From contig NZ_JAKGTH010000006.1 in NCBI RefSeq assembly GCF_021568705.1, positions 744,001 through 808,000 on the forward strand: a stretch of 64,000 bases of DNA, in the 5' to 3' direction. This DNA comes from Gillisia lutea (lineage in GTDB: Bacteria; Bacteroidota; Bacteroidia; Flavobacteriales; Flavobacteriaceae). Each line of letters starts with the position of its first letter. Positions within the stretch are counted from its first letter, which is position 1. The translations under genes and the position numbers were made by a program. Positions 45,828 through 54,496 of this stretch are shown here, one piece after another. Under the pieces are notes generated by a model. The model was not told the DNA's origin and did no database searches. It saw only the letters and a program-made list of their open reading frames with translations.

Positions 45828-48377
45828 ATGAGGAAATTATTAGCTCTAGCATTGTTTTTAACAACTGCTACAATTTTTGCTCAAGGAACACTTACCGGTA
45901 CGGTAATGGATTCCGACATGAATGCTCCATTACCTGGCGCAACAGTGATGGTTGTGGGCACCAACACCGGGACTACTACCGATTTTGACGGAAATTTTTC
46001 ACTTAATGTTCAAAGTGCAACCGGAACTATCGAAATCAGTTTTATTGGATTTACAAAACAAACTTTAGCGTTCTCTGTAACGAATGGCGAAGTAAAAAAA
46101 TTAGGTCAGATCAACTTGACACCAGATGCAAATGCATTGGATGAGATTGTAGTAACTAGTTTTTCTCTTGCAATAGATCGTAAAACTCCTGTTGCTGTTT
46201 CTACAATTAGTGCAGAGAAGATTGACACTAAATTGGGAAACCAAGAGTACCCTGAAATTCTTAAAACCACTCCTGGTGTTTATGCGACTAAATCTGGAGG
46301 TGGGTTTGGAGATGCTGAATTAAGATTAAGAGGTTTTAACTCAGAGAATATTGCTGTTATGATTAACGGTGTTCCAGTAAACGATATGGAAAACGGTCGT
46401 GTATATTGGAGTAACTGGGCAGGTCTTTCTGATGTTACAAGAACCATGCAAGTTCAAAGAGGTTTAGGTGCTTCAAAAGTTGCGGTTCCCTCTATTGGAG
46501 GAACTGTTAACATAGTTTCTAAATCTACTGATGCTGAAATGGGTGGAAGTGTAATAGCTTCTACTGGTAACGATGGTCTTCAAAAATTTGGAGCTACTGT
46601 TTCTACAGGAATAAGTGAAAATGGATGGGCTGCTACAGTATCGGCTTCTAAAACATCTGGAGAACGTTTTGCTGATGGTCTTCAATTTGAAGGTTATAAC
46701 TATTTTTTAAATATTTCAAAAGAGTTTAATGAAAACCATACTTTATCGTTAACTGCTTTTGGAGCGCCACAGCGCCACGGTCAACGTGAAACACGTTACT
46801 CTATAGAAGATTACCAGACTAGTGATAGAGGTATCAAATTCAATGGAGACTGGGGTTACAAGAATGGGCAAGTGGTTAATGTACAAGACAATTTCTACCA
46901 CAAACCGCAAATATCTCTAAATCACTACTGGAATATTTCAGACAAAACAAGCTTATCCACTGCTGCTTATGTTTCTTTCGGAACTGGTGGAGGTGGTGGT
47001 TACTCAGGATCTGCTAACTTGAGAAATGTAAATTCTCCTTACAGATCAGCAGATTATCAGCCATTAGATTTAGATAGAGTTGTTGATGAAAATGCAGCTA
47101 ACGGTGCTGATGGATCTGGAACTATTCTTTACAATTCTAGAAACGACCATAACTGGTATGGGGTATTATCTACGTTGTCTACAGAGATTACTGAAGATAT
47201 CGACCTTGTGGGAGGTATTGATTTGAGATATTATAAAGGAAAACACTTCCAAGAGGTAAAGGATCTTTTAGGAGGTCAGTATTGGGCAGATGACAGTAAT
47301 GAGAACGACCCTGTAAATCTTGCAAGAGTAGGGGATAAAATTAACTATTACAACGATGGAGTTGTACTATGGGAAGGTGTGTTTACTCAAGCTGAATACT
47401 CTAAAGATGACCTTTCTGCATTTATATCTTTATCAGCTTCTAATACTTCCTATAAAAGAGTTGATTATTTTAACTATTTAGATAGTGATCCAGAGCAGGA
47501 AACAGATTACCAAAATTTCTTTGGTTATAGTGCAAAAGGAGGTCTTAACTACAACATAGATAATAGTCACAACATTTTTGCTAATGTTGGGTATTTTGAA
47601 AAGGCACCTTTTTTCGGAGCAGTTTTCCAAAACTTCCAAAATGATATAAATGAAGATGCAGAAAATCAAAAGATTTTTAGTGCAGAACTTGGATATGGTT
47701 TCAGAACAGCTAATTTTAGAGCTAATGTGAATGTATACAGAACACTTTGGCAGGATAGAACTTTTGTTCAGTCTTTCAGAGATCAAGATGGAGAACAGTT
47801 TTTCGCTAATATCTTGGGAGTAGATGCTCTTCACCAAGGTCTTGAAATTGATGTAGACTACAGAGCTACGGATAAGTTAACTTTAACTGGTATGATATCA
47901 CTTGGAGATTGGAAATGGAACAACAATGTTGATAACGTATTCTTATATGATCAGGATCAAAATATTTTGAATCCAGATAGTCCAATTAACGTAATTATAG
48001 AAGACACTCCTGTGGGAGATGCTGCTCAAACTACTGCTGCTTTAGGTTTAAACTATCAGGTGTTTGAGAAGACTTTTGTAAGAGCGGATTATACTTACTT
48101 TGATAGATACTTTGCAGATTTTGAACCAACAGATAGAACTGTAGAAGGTCTTCCTGATCCATGGGAAGCTCCAGATTATGGTTTAATAGACCTTGGTTTA
48201 ACACACGGTTTTAGTTTTGGATCTTTTGATGCGACCATTAATGCTAACGTATTTAATGTGTTGGATACTGAATATATTTCAGATGCTCAAGATGGATCTA
48301 GCTACGATGCTAATTCTGCATCTGTGTGGTACGGGTTTGGTAGAACTTATACCGTTGGTGCTAAAATTAAATTCTAA
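45828..48377 (+). CDS. TonB-dependent receptor with carboxypeptidase-like domain
   Basis: The 849-residue protein has a signal peptide (1-19, ATIFAQ) and a CarboxypepD-reg-like domain (about 22-100, GTVMDSDMNAPLPGATVMVV). The plug is at about 110-235 (ELRLRGFNSENIAVMINGVP, VPSIGGTVNIVSKS), and the barrel ends GRTYTVGAKIKF. It is shorter than SusC proteins and lacks a SusD partner. The gene after it (12 nt gap) encodes a repeat-containing lipoprotein, probably its surface partner. The ligand is unknown. Confidence 0.88.
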   Translation: MRKLLALALFLTTATIFAQGTLTGTVMDSDMNAPLPGATVMVVGTNTGTTTDFDGNFSLNVQSATGTIEISFIGFTKQTLAFSVTNGEVKKLGQINLTPDANALDEIVVTSFSLAIDRKTPVAVSTISAEKIDTKLGNQEYPEILKTTPGVYATKSGGGFGDAELRLRGFNSENIAVMINGVPVNDMENGRVYWSNWAGLSDVTRTMQVQRGLGASKVAVPSIGGTVNIVSKSTDAEMGGSVIASTGNDGLQKFGATVSTGISENGWAATVSASKTSGERFADGLQFEGYNYFLNISKEFNENHTLSLTAFGAPQRHGQRETRYSIEDYQTSDRGIKFNGDWGYKNGQVVNVQDNFYHKPQISLNHYWNISDKTSLSTAAYVSFGTGGGGGYSGSANLRNVNSPYRSADYQPLDLDRVVDENAANGADGSGTILYNSRNDHNWYGVLSTLSTEITEDIDLVGGIDLRYYKGKHFQEVKDLLGGQYWADDSNENDPVNLARVGDKINYYNDGVVLWEGVFTQAEYSKDDLSAFISLSASNTSYKRVDYFNYLDSDPEQETDYQNFFGYSAKGGLNYNIDNSHNIFANVGYFEKAPFFGAVFQNFQNDINEDAENQKIFSAELGYGFRTANFRANVNVYRTLWQDRTFVQSFRDQDGEQFFANILGVDALHQGLEIDVDYRATDKLTLTGMISLGDWKWNNNVDNVFLYDQDQNILNPDSPINVIIEDTPVGDAAQTTAALGLNYQVFEKTFVRADYTYFDRYFADFEPTDRTVEGLPDPWEAPDYGLIDLGLTHGFSFGSFDATINANVFNVLDTEYISDAQDGSSYDANSASVWYGFGRTYTVGAKIKF

Positions 48378-48389
48378 AAAAAATTAGAT

Positions 48390-49550
48390 ATGAATAAGAC
48401 AATTTATTATTTAGCGATTTTCCTTGGTTTAGCTCTAACAAGTTGTGAGCCAATGGAGGAAATTCATGATGACATCAACAATAAGCTTGATAATAGCCTT
48501 GCTGTTGGTAATATAGAGTATACACTAACTTCAGATGATTATTCTGATCTTGGATTGAGTTTTCCAAACTTTAATTCAGTAGAGGATGCAAAGAATTTGT
48601 TACCTGCTTTCTTAGAAGATAACTATCCATATTACGGTGCAGAATCTCAGGCGAATTTAACTTTTGATATCTACGCTCCTCAGTCTACAGAAAAAAGCTT
48701 AATAGTTTATACTGTAACTACTGAAGATTACGATTCAAATCCTGAAACTGCGCAATATGATAATTTTGATGATGAAAGTCAGATCTATGCTCTATTGAAC
48801 AAAAAGTTTCCAAACTTGGCAAACAGAACGTTAGTTTCTTTGACATACAAGTATTATGATGGTCAAGCAAAAACTCTTAACAACGGTTTTCTTTATGTAA
48901 ATGGAGAATTTATGTTAATTGAAGGTTTAACAGACGCTGAGTATATTGCTACTGGGGAATCTTACCCTAACTTCTCAAGTGCAGATGAAGCTAATCAAAA
49001 ACTGCCTATTTTCTTAAAGGAAAAGTATAAGTACAGAACTTTTGAAGCGGGAGATTTAGTGTCGGTTCTTTATAAGTTGTATACTAAAGATGTACAAGAT
49101 GTTGATGGAGATGGTAGTACAGAAGATAACGCTACCTATAGCTATGTAAAGTATTTCAGTTGGAATGGTGAAGCATTTGAGCCTTACAACAATACTGTTG
49201 CTCAGACTCTTCAATTTGGTAATATTGATGGAACTTGGATTCCAGATAATACCATTAGATACACTCTTTCTGGAACAGATTTCGCTTATATTGGAACTCA
49301 ATTTGCAGATGCTTATCCAACCCCTGCAAGTAGCGCGGGTAGATATGGAAACTTTGATCGTAGATCAAGTAATACTGCTTACTGGAGTGATGCAATGATC
49401 CTTGAGGCTGTAAATGCTGTATTAGATAACATCAATCCGAATGCTGAAGAAGGTCAGAAATATGTAATTACTTATGATGTTTATAACGGTTCAAATACAA
49501 CTGAAGTTATAAGTGTTATTAAAGAAGGTGGTTCTTGGATACTTAACTAA
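48390..49550 (+). CDS. lipoprotein of unknown family with about three internal repeats
   Basis: The 386-residue protein has a lipobox at TSC (Cys about residue 18) and an acidic linker, then three units with a common pattern. These are EYTLTSDDYSDLGLSFPNF with AKNLLPAFLEDNYPYYG; EYIATGESYPNFSS with NQKLPIFLKEKYKY; and RYTLSGTDFAYIGTQF with a related helix-strand tail. Each joins a strand, a (D/S)xxYxx motif, a helix and an FDIY/YKLY/YDVY strand. I do not recognise the family; it is not SusD. Coupled to the TonB receptor 12 nt upstream, it is probably surface-exposed. Confidence 0.75.
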   Translation: MNKTIYYLAIFLGLALTSCEPMEEIHDDINNKLDNSLAVGNIEYTLTSDDYSDLGLSFPNFNSVEDAKNLLPAFLEDNYPYYGAESQANLTFDIYAPQSTEKSLIVYTVTTEDYDSNPETAQYDNFDDESQIYALLNKKFPNLANRTLVSLTYKYYDGQAKTLNNGFLYVNGEFMLIEGLTDAEYIATGESYPNFSSADEANQKLPIFLKEKYKYRTFEAGDLVSVLYKLYTKDVQDVDGDGSTEDNATYSYVKYFSWNGEAFEPYNNTVAQTLQFGNIDGTWIPDNTIRYTLSGTDFAYIGTQFADAYPTPASSAGRYGNFDRRSSNTAYWSDAMILEAVNAVLDNINPNAEEGQKYVITYDVYNGSNTTEVISVIKEGGSWILN

Positions 49551-49571
49551 GAGAAACCTATAATATTGAAC

Positions 49572-49606
49572 AAACCCCTTTTCCAAACTGGATTAGGGGT
49601 TTTTCT
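49572..49606 (+). terminator. intrinsic terminator after the lipoprotein gene
   Basis: The stem AAACCCCT (49572-49579) / AGGGGTTT (49595-49602), with loop of about 15 nt, is followed by TTTC. It separates the receptor-lipoprotein pair from the endonuclease gene. Confidence 0.85.
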
Positions 49607-49683
49607 TTTGTTATAATCAACTGAAATTTAAGATATTTGCAAACTGAAAATATGAATTGGCAGTTCTGCTAGAAATTTACCTT

Positions 49684-51030
49684 ATGAAAAAGTTTTTAAT
49701 ATGTATTTTAAGTCTTCTTGTACTTTCTTGTAGTAAAGAAGATACCCCGTCAACCCCAGATCCAACCCCTCCTACTACCTCAGAAAAACCAAAGGCAGTA
49801 AATGATGCTTCATCAACTATTGAGGATGAAGAGTTAATCATATCAAACCTATTAAGTAATGATGTTGTAGTAACTGGTTCTCGAATAACTTCTATTGATG
49901 TTTCCTCGCAAAATGGAGCTAGTATTACCGATAATAGAAATGGGACCTATACGTATGTGCCTGCTAAGAATTTTACCGGTGAGGATACCTTTTCTTATAG
50001 TTTATGTGATCTTGATGAGAACTGCTCGTCGGCTACCGTAACGGTAACTGTAACTGATGCCGGATTTCCAACTGCTGAAGATGATACCGTGAACACGGTT
50101 GTTTCGGTAGAGGTTAATATAAGTGATCTAGCCGCTAACGATGATATCTCCGATGAAGCTACAATTTCATCTGTTGATGATTCCGAATCTACTGGAACGG
50201 TGGTTTTAAATAATGATGGTAGTGTTACCTACACACCAAAAGACGGTTTTCAAGGTGTTGATACATTTACTTATACATTATGTGATGATGATGAAGAAGC
50301 CACCTGTTCTGCAGCTACTGTAACAGTAAATGTTTTGGATCCAGTTGCATTTAATATTCCTTCTGAACTTCAAGAATATTATGCTGATCTTGCCATTACT
50401 ACAAGTGCAGATCTCAATTTTAAATTTGTTTCGGCTCATACTTCCGTAAATCATACCACTATTCTTTCTTACGGACAAAGACATGAGTTCTTATATAATG
50501 CTGATCAGGATTTAGATAATGTAGATAATGTGATTTTAATGTACACGGGGCAAAGTAGATATTGGAAAGAATATACTTCGGGTTCGAACTCTTATTCTCC
50601 TCAAACCTTTAATACAGAGCATATCTATCCGCAGTCTAAGTTAGCATCAGATCTGGCGGTATCAGATCTTCACCATTTGCGTTCTGCTGATGCTGATATC
50701 AATTCATTAAGAAGTAATTATCCGTATACCGACGGAAGTGGAGGCTATGCTTTAATAGATGGTTCCAAATGGTTTCCAGGAGATGAGTGGAAAGGGGATG
50801 TTGCGAGAATGGTTTTATATTTAAATGTTCGTTATGGAGAGGAATTTAGCAAGGTTGGAAATTTAGATATCTTCCTTAAATGGAATAAAGAGGATCCTGT
50901 TTCTGCATTTGAAATTCAAAGAAATAATGTTATTTATTCGGCTCAGGGAAATAGAAACCCTTTTATAGATAATCCATATATTGCAACATTAATTTGGGGT
51001 GGTACTCCAGCAGAAAATAAATGGGAATAG
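49684..51030 (+). CDS. secreted endonuclease I with two Ig/cadherin-like repeats
   Basis: I use the ATG at 49684 (MKKFLICILSLLVLSCSKED), whose lipobox LSC makes sense; an upstream in-frame ATG adds nine odd residues. After a Pro/Thr linker come two tandem-95/cadherin-like repeats (about 35-215, each with NGTYTYVPAKNFTGEDTFSY-like ends). The endonuclease I domain follows (about 220-448) with FNTEHIYPQSKLAS, DLHHLRSADADINSLR and GNRNPFIDNP. It probably degrades extracellular DNA or RNA at the cell surface. It has its own unit after a terminator. Confidence 0.88.
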   Translation: MKKFLICILSLLVLSCSKEDTPSTPDPTPPTTSEKPKAVNDASSTIEDEELIISNLLSNDVVVTGSRITSIDVSSQNGASITDNRNGTYTYVPAKNFTGEDTFSYSLCDLDENCSSATVTVTVTDAGFPTAEDDTVNTVVSVEVNISDLAANDDISDEATISSVDDSESTGTVVLNNDGSVTYTPKDGFQGVDTFTYTLCDDDEEATCSAATVTVNVLDPVAFNIPSELQEYYADLAITTSADLNFKFVSAHTSVNHTTILSYGQRHEFLYNADQDLDNVDNVILMYTGQSRYWKEYTSGSNSYSPQTFNTEHIYPQSKLASDLAVSDLHHLRSADADINSLRSNYPYTDGSGGYALIDGSKWFPGDEWKGDVARMVLYLNVRYGEEFSKVGNLDIFLKWNKEDPVSAFEIQRNNVIYSAQGNRNPFIDNPYIATLIWGGTPAENKWE

Positions 51031-51063
51031 TTAGCATCTAATAATATTTACAATACTTTAATT

Positions 51064-51501
51064 ATGTATCAAACAGTTCAATTTATACACTCTTACTGGG
51101 CGTATTTAGTGGTAATCATGTTAGCTATCGCATCAATAAGTGCTATTATTGGTTTTATTAGTAATAAGGAATATACCGCCAATAATTTCAGGATTTCTTT
51201 ATTCACCTTAATAACCACGCATATCCAGTTATTAATTGGTATCGTATTATATTTTACAACTCCTTATTTCAAAATGTTTAGTGAAGTGGGAATGAAAGGT
51301 GTTATGCAGGATCCTATTTTGAGATTGTATAATGTAGAGCATCCAATGGTGATGATTCTTGCTATTGTTTTTGTGACAATTGGTTACTCAAAACATAAGA
51401 AAAAGCTGACCTCTAAATCTAAGTTCAAAATGCTGGCTATATTTTATACGCTCGCGCTATTATGTGTGCTTTCAAGGATTCCTTGGAGTGCATGGTTTTA
51501 A
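51064..51501 (+). CDS. small four-helix membrane protein, cytochrome b-like
   Basis: The 145-residue protein has four hydrophobic segments (about 10-30, 45-65, 95-112, 120-138) with conserved His residues in FIHSYWAYL, LITTHIQLL and VEHPMVMILAI. The pattern suggests a small di-heme or heme-associated membrane protein. Related flavobacterial proteins are often annotated inconsistently. The function is not known. It follows the endonuclease gene by 33 nt and is ended by a strong terminator. Confidence 0.7.
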   Translation: MYQTVQFIHSYWAYLVVIMLAIASISAIIGFISNKEYTANNFRISLFTLITTHIQLLIGIVLYFTTPYFKMFSEVGMKGVMQDPILRLYNVEHPMVMILAIVFVTIGYSKHKKKLTSKSKFKMLAIFYTLALLCVLSRIPWSAWF

Positions 51502-51521
51502 TGTAGAAAAGTAACAATTTT

Positions 51522-51559
51522 AAAAAAGGTGCAATTACTATAGTAGTTGCACCTTTTTT
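51522..51559. terminator. bidirectional intrinsic terminator
   Basis: The 13-bp stem AAAAAAGGTGCAA (51522-51534) / TTGCACCTTTTTT (51547-51559), with inner dyad ACTATAGT, lies between convergent genes ending at 51501 and 51564. Confidence 0.93.
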
Positions 51560-51563
51560 GGCA

Positions 51564-52217
51564 TTATGATTTACCGTTCCATTCATCATAAAACTGATCT
51601 AGGAAAGAATTCATATAACTGCTTCTTTTTATAGCAAGAGCTTTACCTGTCTCGGTATTCATTCTATCTTTTAATAGAAGTAATTTCTCGTAGAAATGAT
51701 TAAGGGTAGGAGCAGAGGAAGTTTTATATTCCTCTTTGGTCATATGAAGGTTAGGTTTAATTGCCGGGTCATAGAGGCCTCTGCCTTTAAATCCCCCGTA
51801 ATTAAAAGCTCTGGCAATGCCTATTGCTCCAAGAGCATCCAATCTATCGGCATCCTGAATAACATTAAGTTCAGGCGATTTGAATTTTTGAGCTTCCTTA
51901 CCGCCTTTAAAGGATATGTTCTCAATAATATGGATAACGTGCATAATAACTTCTTCCGAAACTTCTTGTTGTAACAGGAAACTTCGAGCTGTTTCTGGCC
52001 CTATGTATTCATCTCCATCGTGAAATTTAGAATCGGCAATGTCATGAAGTAAAGCACCCAGCTTCACAATAAACATATTTACTTCCTCAGAGGCCGCTAT
52101 CAACTCTGCATTATTCAAAACTCTTTGGATATGAAACCAATCATGCCCTCCTTCAGCATCTTTCAAAGTATCTTTTACGAAACGTATGGTATTTTGGATA
52201 ACCTCTTCTTGGAGCAT
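51564..52217 (-). CDS. HD domain phosphohydrolase
   Basis: The 217-residue protein has the metal-binding HD motifs: H in GHDWFHIQRVL, HD in GALLHDIADSKFHDGDE and D in IQDADRLDALGAIGIAR. The style is of YedJ/YpgQ-like phosphohydrolases acting on nucleotides or similar. The substrate is unknown. It is followed by the strong bidirectional terminator. The acyltransferase gene on the same strand ends 42 nt upstream of its start. Confidence 0.87.
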   Translation of the reverse strand: MLQEEVIQNTIRFVKDTLKDAEGGHDWFHIQRVLNNAELIAASEEVNMFIVKLGALLHDIADSKFHDGDEYIGPETARSFLLQQEVSEEVIMHVIHIIENISFKGGKEAQKFKSPELNVIQDADRLDALGAIGIARAFNYGGFKGRGLYDPAIKPNLHMTKEEYKTSSAPTLNHFYEKLLLLKDRMNTETGKALAIKRSSYMNSFLDQFYDEWNGKS

Positions 52218-52258
52218 TTGTATTTTATTATAAAATGAATTAGAATCGATTTAATGAC

Positions 52259-52990
52259 CTAAATAATATCTTCAGTAATAATTCGCTCTACTTTTTCAAT
52301 AAGAACTTCAGTGCCCTCCCCTGTGTTTGTAATTGGCTCGTGAACCTTCACTTTTAAATGAACGCCAACATCCAAAGGAAAAGTGCCATATCTAAACAAT
52401 TTCCATGAATTGTTGATGGTGACAGGTACAATGAGCGCATCAGGCATTTTTTTGATCATTAATTGGAGTCCGCTTACGGCGAATTTTTTAGGTTGCCCGT
52501 TACGGCTTCGGGTTCCTTCCGGGAAGATAACGGCAGAGTGCCCGGTGTTATTTAAATCTTTTGCAAATGCTGCCAGAGTAGCAATTGCCTGTTTAGGGTT
52601 TTTCCTATCGATTAATGCCGCGCCGCCATGCCTCAAATTGAAGGATATCCCGGGGATTCCCTTGCCTAATTCTATTTTGCTTATAAATTTTGGATGATGT
52701 TTCCTTAAATACCAGATAAGTGGAGGGATATCGAACATTCCCTGATGGTTCGCAACAAAAATACATGGTCTATCAGCCGGAATATTATGTGTGTTATCAA
52801 AACTGAATGTTGTTCCCAAAACGTTCAGGCAGCGCATAATGGCAAGGTTAAAAACATCAACCGATTTTTTATGTGCTTCATACCCGCCTAGTTTAAGTGA
52901 AATCCATTGAATAGCATGAAAAATTAAAAGACATGGAAAAAATAGTAAAGCAAAAAGAATAGTAAGCGGATAAGCGATTAGTTTTTTCAT
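52259..52990 (-). CDS. 1-acylglycerol-3-phosphate O-acyltransferase family protein
   Basis: I use the ATG at 52990 (243 residues), because the longer reading starts with TTG at 53011 inside a -7 promoter element. There is an N-terminal membrane helix (YPLTILFALLFFPCLLIF). The catalytic HX4D is NHQGMFD, and the second motif FPEGTRSRNG is intact. It is PlsC-like and should acylate lysophosphatidic acid at the inner membrane. Confidence 0.92.
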   Translation of the reverse strand: MKKLIAYPLTILFALLFFPCLLIFHAIQWISLKLGGYEAHKKSVDVFNLAIMRCLNVLGTTFSFDNTHNIPADRPCIFVANHQGMFDIPPLIWYLRKHHPKFISKIELGKGIPGISFNLRHGGAALIDRKNPKQAIATLAAFAKDLNNTGHSAVIFPEGTRSRNGQPKKFAVSGLQLMIKKMPDALIVPVTINNSWKLFRYGTFPLDVGVHLKVKVHEPITNTGEGTEVLIEKVERIITEDII

Positions 52991-53008
52991 CTCAAATATT
53001 GAATATCG

Positions 53009-53016
53009 CAAAAATA
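53009..53016 (-). promoter_or_regulatory. -7 promoter element TATTTTTG (minus strand)
   Basis: The plus strand reads CAAAAATA. It lies 18 nt upstream of the ATG at 52990 and overlaps the alternative TTG start at 53011, which it therefore argues against. Confidence 0.55.
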
Positions 53017-53106
53017 CATTTTTGTGGGAATATTACATATAATCTAAACGTAATCCAATTTCCTGTTATTTACTAATTATAACTATTCCTTCATTGTTAA
53101 AAATAA

Positions 53107-53134
53107 AAAAGCCGATTCATATGAATCGGCTTTT
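53107..53134. terminator. bidirectional intrinsic terminator (perfect palindrome)
   Basis: AAAAGCCGATTCAT joined directly to ATGAATCGGCTTTT forms a perfect 28-nt palindrome with A- and T-runs, just downstream of the bacilliredoxin stop. Confidence 0.9.
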
Positions 53135-53155
53135 AAACTGATTGCTAAAATCTGA

Positions 53156-53566
53156 TTAGCAAAATTCGTTATAAGCGGCAGTAAGATTTTCTGCGATCAT
53201 TTCAGCCGGACGTCCTTCAATGTGATGACGCTCTAGCATATGAACTAATTCTCCGTCTTTAAAAAGAGCCATACAAGGAGAAGATGGAGGGAAAGGAATC
53301 ATAAATCCTCTCGCCTTATCGGTTGCTTCTCTGTCTACTCCTGCAAAAACAGTTACCAGGTTATCCGGAGTTTTTGCGTTTTGTAAAGAAATTCTAGCCC
53401 CGGGACGTGCATTTGCTGCTGCACAACCACAAACTGAATTAACAACAACTAAAGTTGTTCCTTCTTTTTCCATTGCCGCATCTACATCTGCCTCAGTGTG
53501 TAATTCCTGAAAACCAATATTAGTAAGGTCTTCTCTCATAGGTTTTACTAATTCTGCTGGATACAT
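53156..53566 (-). CDS. BrxA/BrxB family bacilliredoxin
   Basis: I use the ATG at 53566 (MYPAELVKPMREDLTNIGF), giving 136 residues; a longer reading would begin inside a -7 element. The active-site VVNSVCGCAAANARPG has the characteristic CGC of bacilliredoxins (YphP/YqiW, DUF1094). In Firmicutes these remove bacillithiol from proteins; in Bacteroidota, which also make bacillithiol in part, the same role is plausible. Length is normal. Confidence 0.93.
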   Translation of the reverse strand: MYPAELVKPMREDLTNIGFQELHTEADVDAAMEKEGTTLVVVNSVCGCAAANARPGARISLQNAKTPDNLVTVFAGVDREATDKARGFMIPFPPSSPCMALFKDGELVHMLERHHIEGRPAEMIAENLTAAYNEFC

Positions 53567-53599
53567 ATATTGAGTTTTTATTAAACATTTATTTTGCTG

Positions 53600-53607
53600 C
53601 AAAGATA
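53600..53607 (-). promoter_or_regulatory. -7 promoter element TATCTTTG (minus strand)
   Basis: The plus strand reads CAAAGATA, 33 nt upstream of the bacilliredoxin ATG at 53566. Confidence 0.5.
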
Positions 53608-53756
53608 CTGAATTAAGTTTACCTAAACTTATCGCATCTTCTTATCAATTCATAGTTTCAATTTATTGTTTTACTTCCGCTTAACTTTATAAAGAGGATA
53701 GCATTTTAAACTTTTTCAAAATGCTATCTTTACCCTTTAATTAGAAGGTTTTTTGA

Positions 53757-54488
53757 ATGTTTAAATGGATACTGGCCGTTTTGGGCTACGCTTTTATGAG
53801 ATACCCCGGAGCTATTCTTGGGTTTATTGTTGGTACTCTTATAGATAACTGGAACAGGTCTTCAGGCGGATTTAAAACTGTTTTTGGAGCCGAAGAAAGC
53901 AGGGTCTCTCCTGGAGATTTTGAGCTTAATTTACTTTCGCTGGCCTCCATTGTTATAAAAGCCGATGGAAAGGTGTCTCAAACTGAATTAGATTATGTGC
54001 GTGCTTATTTTGTACAATCTTATGGCAAGGAAAGAGCTAATGCTACATTTAGAACGTTTAATGAGGTTATTAAGAAACGCGAAATATCGGCCCAGCGAAT
54101 AGGACTCTATCTTCAACAACGTACAAGATATGAGGTGCGACTTCAAATTCTACATTTTTTATTCAGCATCGCTCAGGCTGATGGGAATATTTCTGATTCT
54201 GAATTGGGCAGCCTTTCGGAGATAGCGCGATATTTAAAGCTTACTAACAGGGATTTTGAGAGTATTAAAGCTATGTTCTTCAAATCGGCTGATAATGCCT
54301 ATAAAATTCTTGAAATCGATAAATCGGCTACCGATGCCGAAGTGAAAAAAGCTTTTAGAACCATGGCTAAAAAATATCATCCCGATAAACTTCAGCATAT
54401 GGATGAAGCTTACCAGAAAGGTGCCCAGGAAAAATTTACCAAGGTGCAGGAAGCATATGAGCAAATTCAGAAAGAAAGAGGTTTGTAG
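53757..54488 (+). CDS. TerB-like and DnaJ domain protein (DjlA-like)
   Basis: The 243-residue protein has an N-terminal hydrophobic anchor (FKWILAVLGYAFMRYPGAILGF) and a TerB-like helical domain (about 55-170, LASIVIKADGKVSQTELDYV). A C-terminal J-domain (about 180-240, ILEIDKSATDAEV) carries the HPD in KKYHPDKLQ. The order matches DjlA, a membrane-anchored DnaK co-chaperone. A TATCTTTA (53725-53732), one base off a -7 element, lies upstream. It converges on the TonB receptor gene with an 8-nt gap spanning the palindrome CTGCTTTAAAGCAG (54492-54505). Confidence 0.88.
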   Translation: MFKWILAVLGYAFMRYPGAILGFIVGTLIDNWNRSSGGFKTVFGAEESRVSPGDFELNLLSLASIVIKADGKVSQTELDYVRAYFVQSYGKERANATFRTFNEVIKKREISAQRIGLYLQQRTRYEVRLQILHFLFSIAQADGNISDSELGSLSEIARYLKLTNRDFESIKAMFFKSADNAYKILEIDKSATDAEVKKAFRTMAKKYHPDKLQHMDEAYQKGAQEKFTKVQEAYEQIQKERGL

Positions 54489-54496
54489 ACCCTGCT

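Noticed and set aside
45828-49550. SusC/SusD polysaccharide utilisation pair
   Set aside because: The receptor is shorter than SusC and the lipoprotein lacks SusD TPR-type features; there are no glycoside hydrolases nearby.
53009-53011. TTG start for the acyltransferase
   Set aside because: It falls inside the minus-strand -7 element; the ATG at 52990 is correctly placed downstream.
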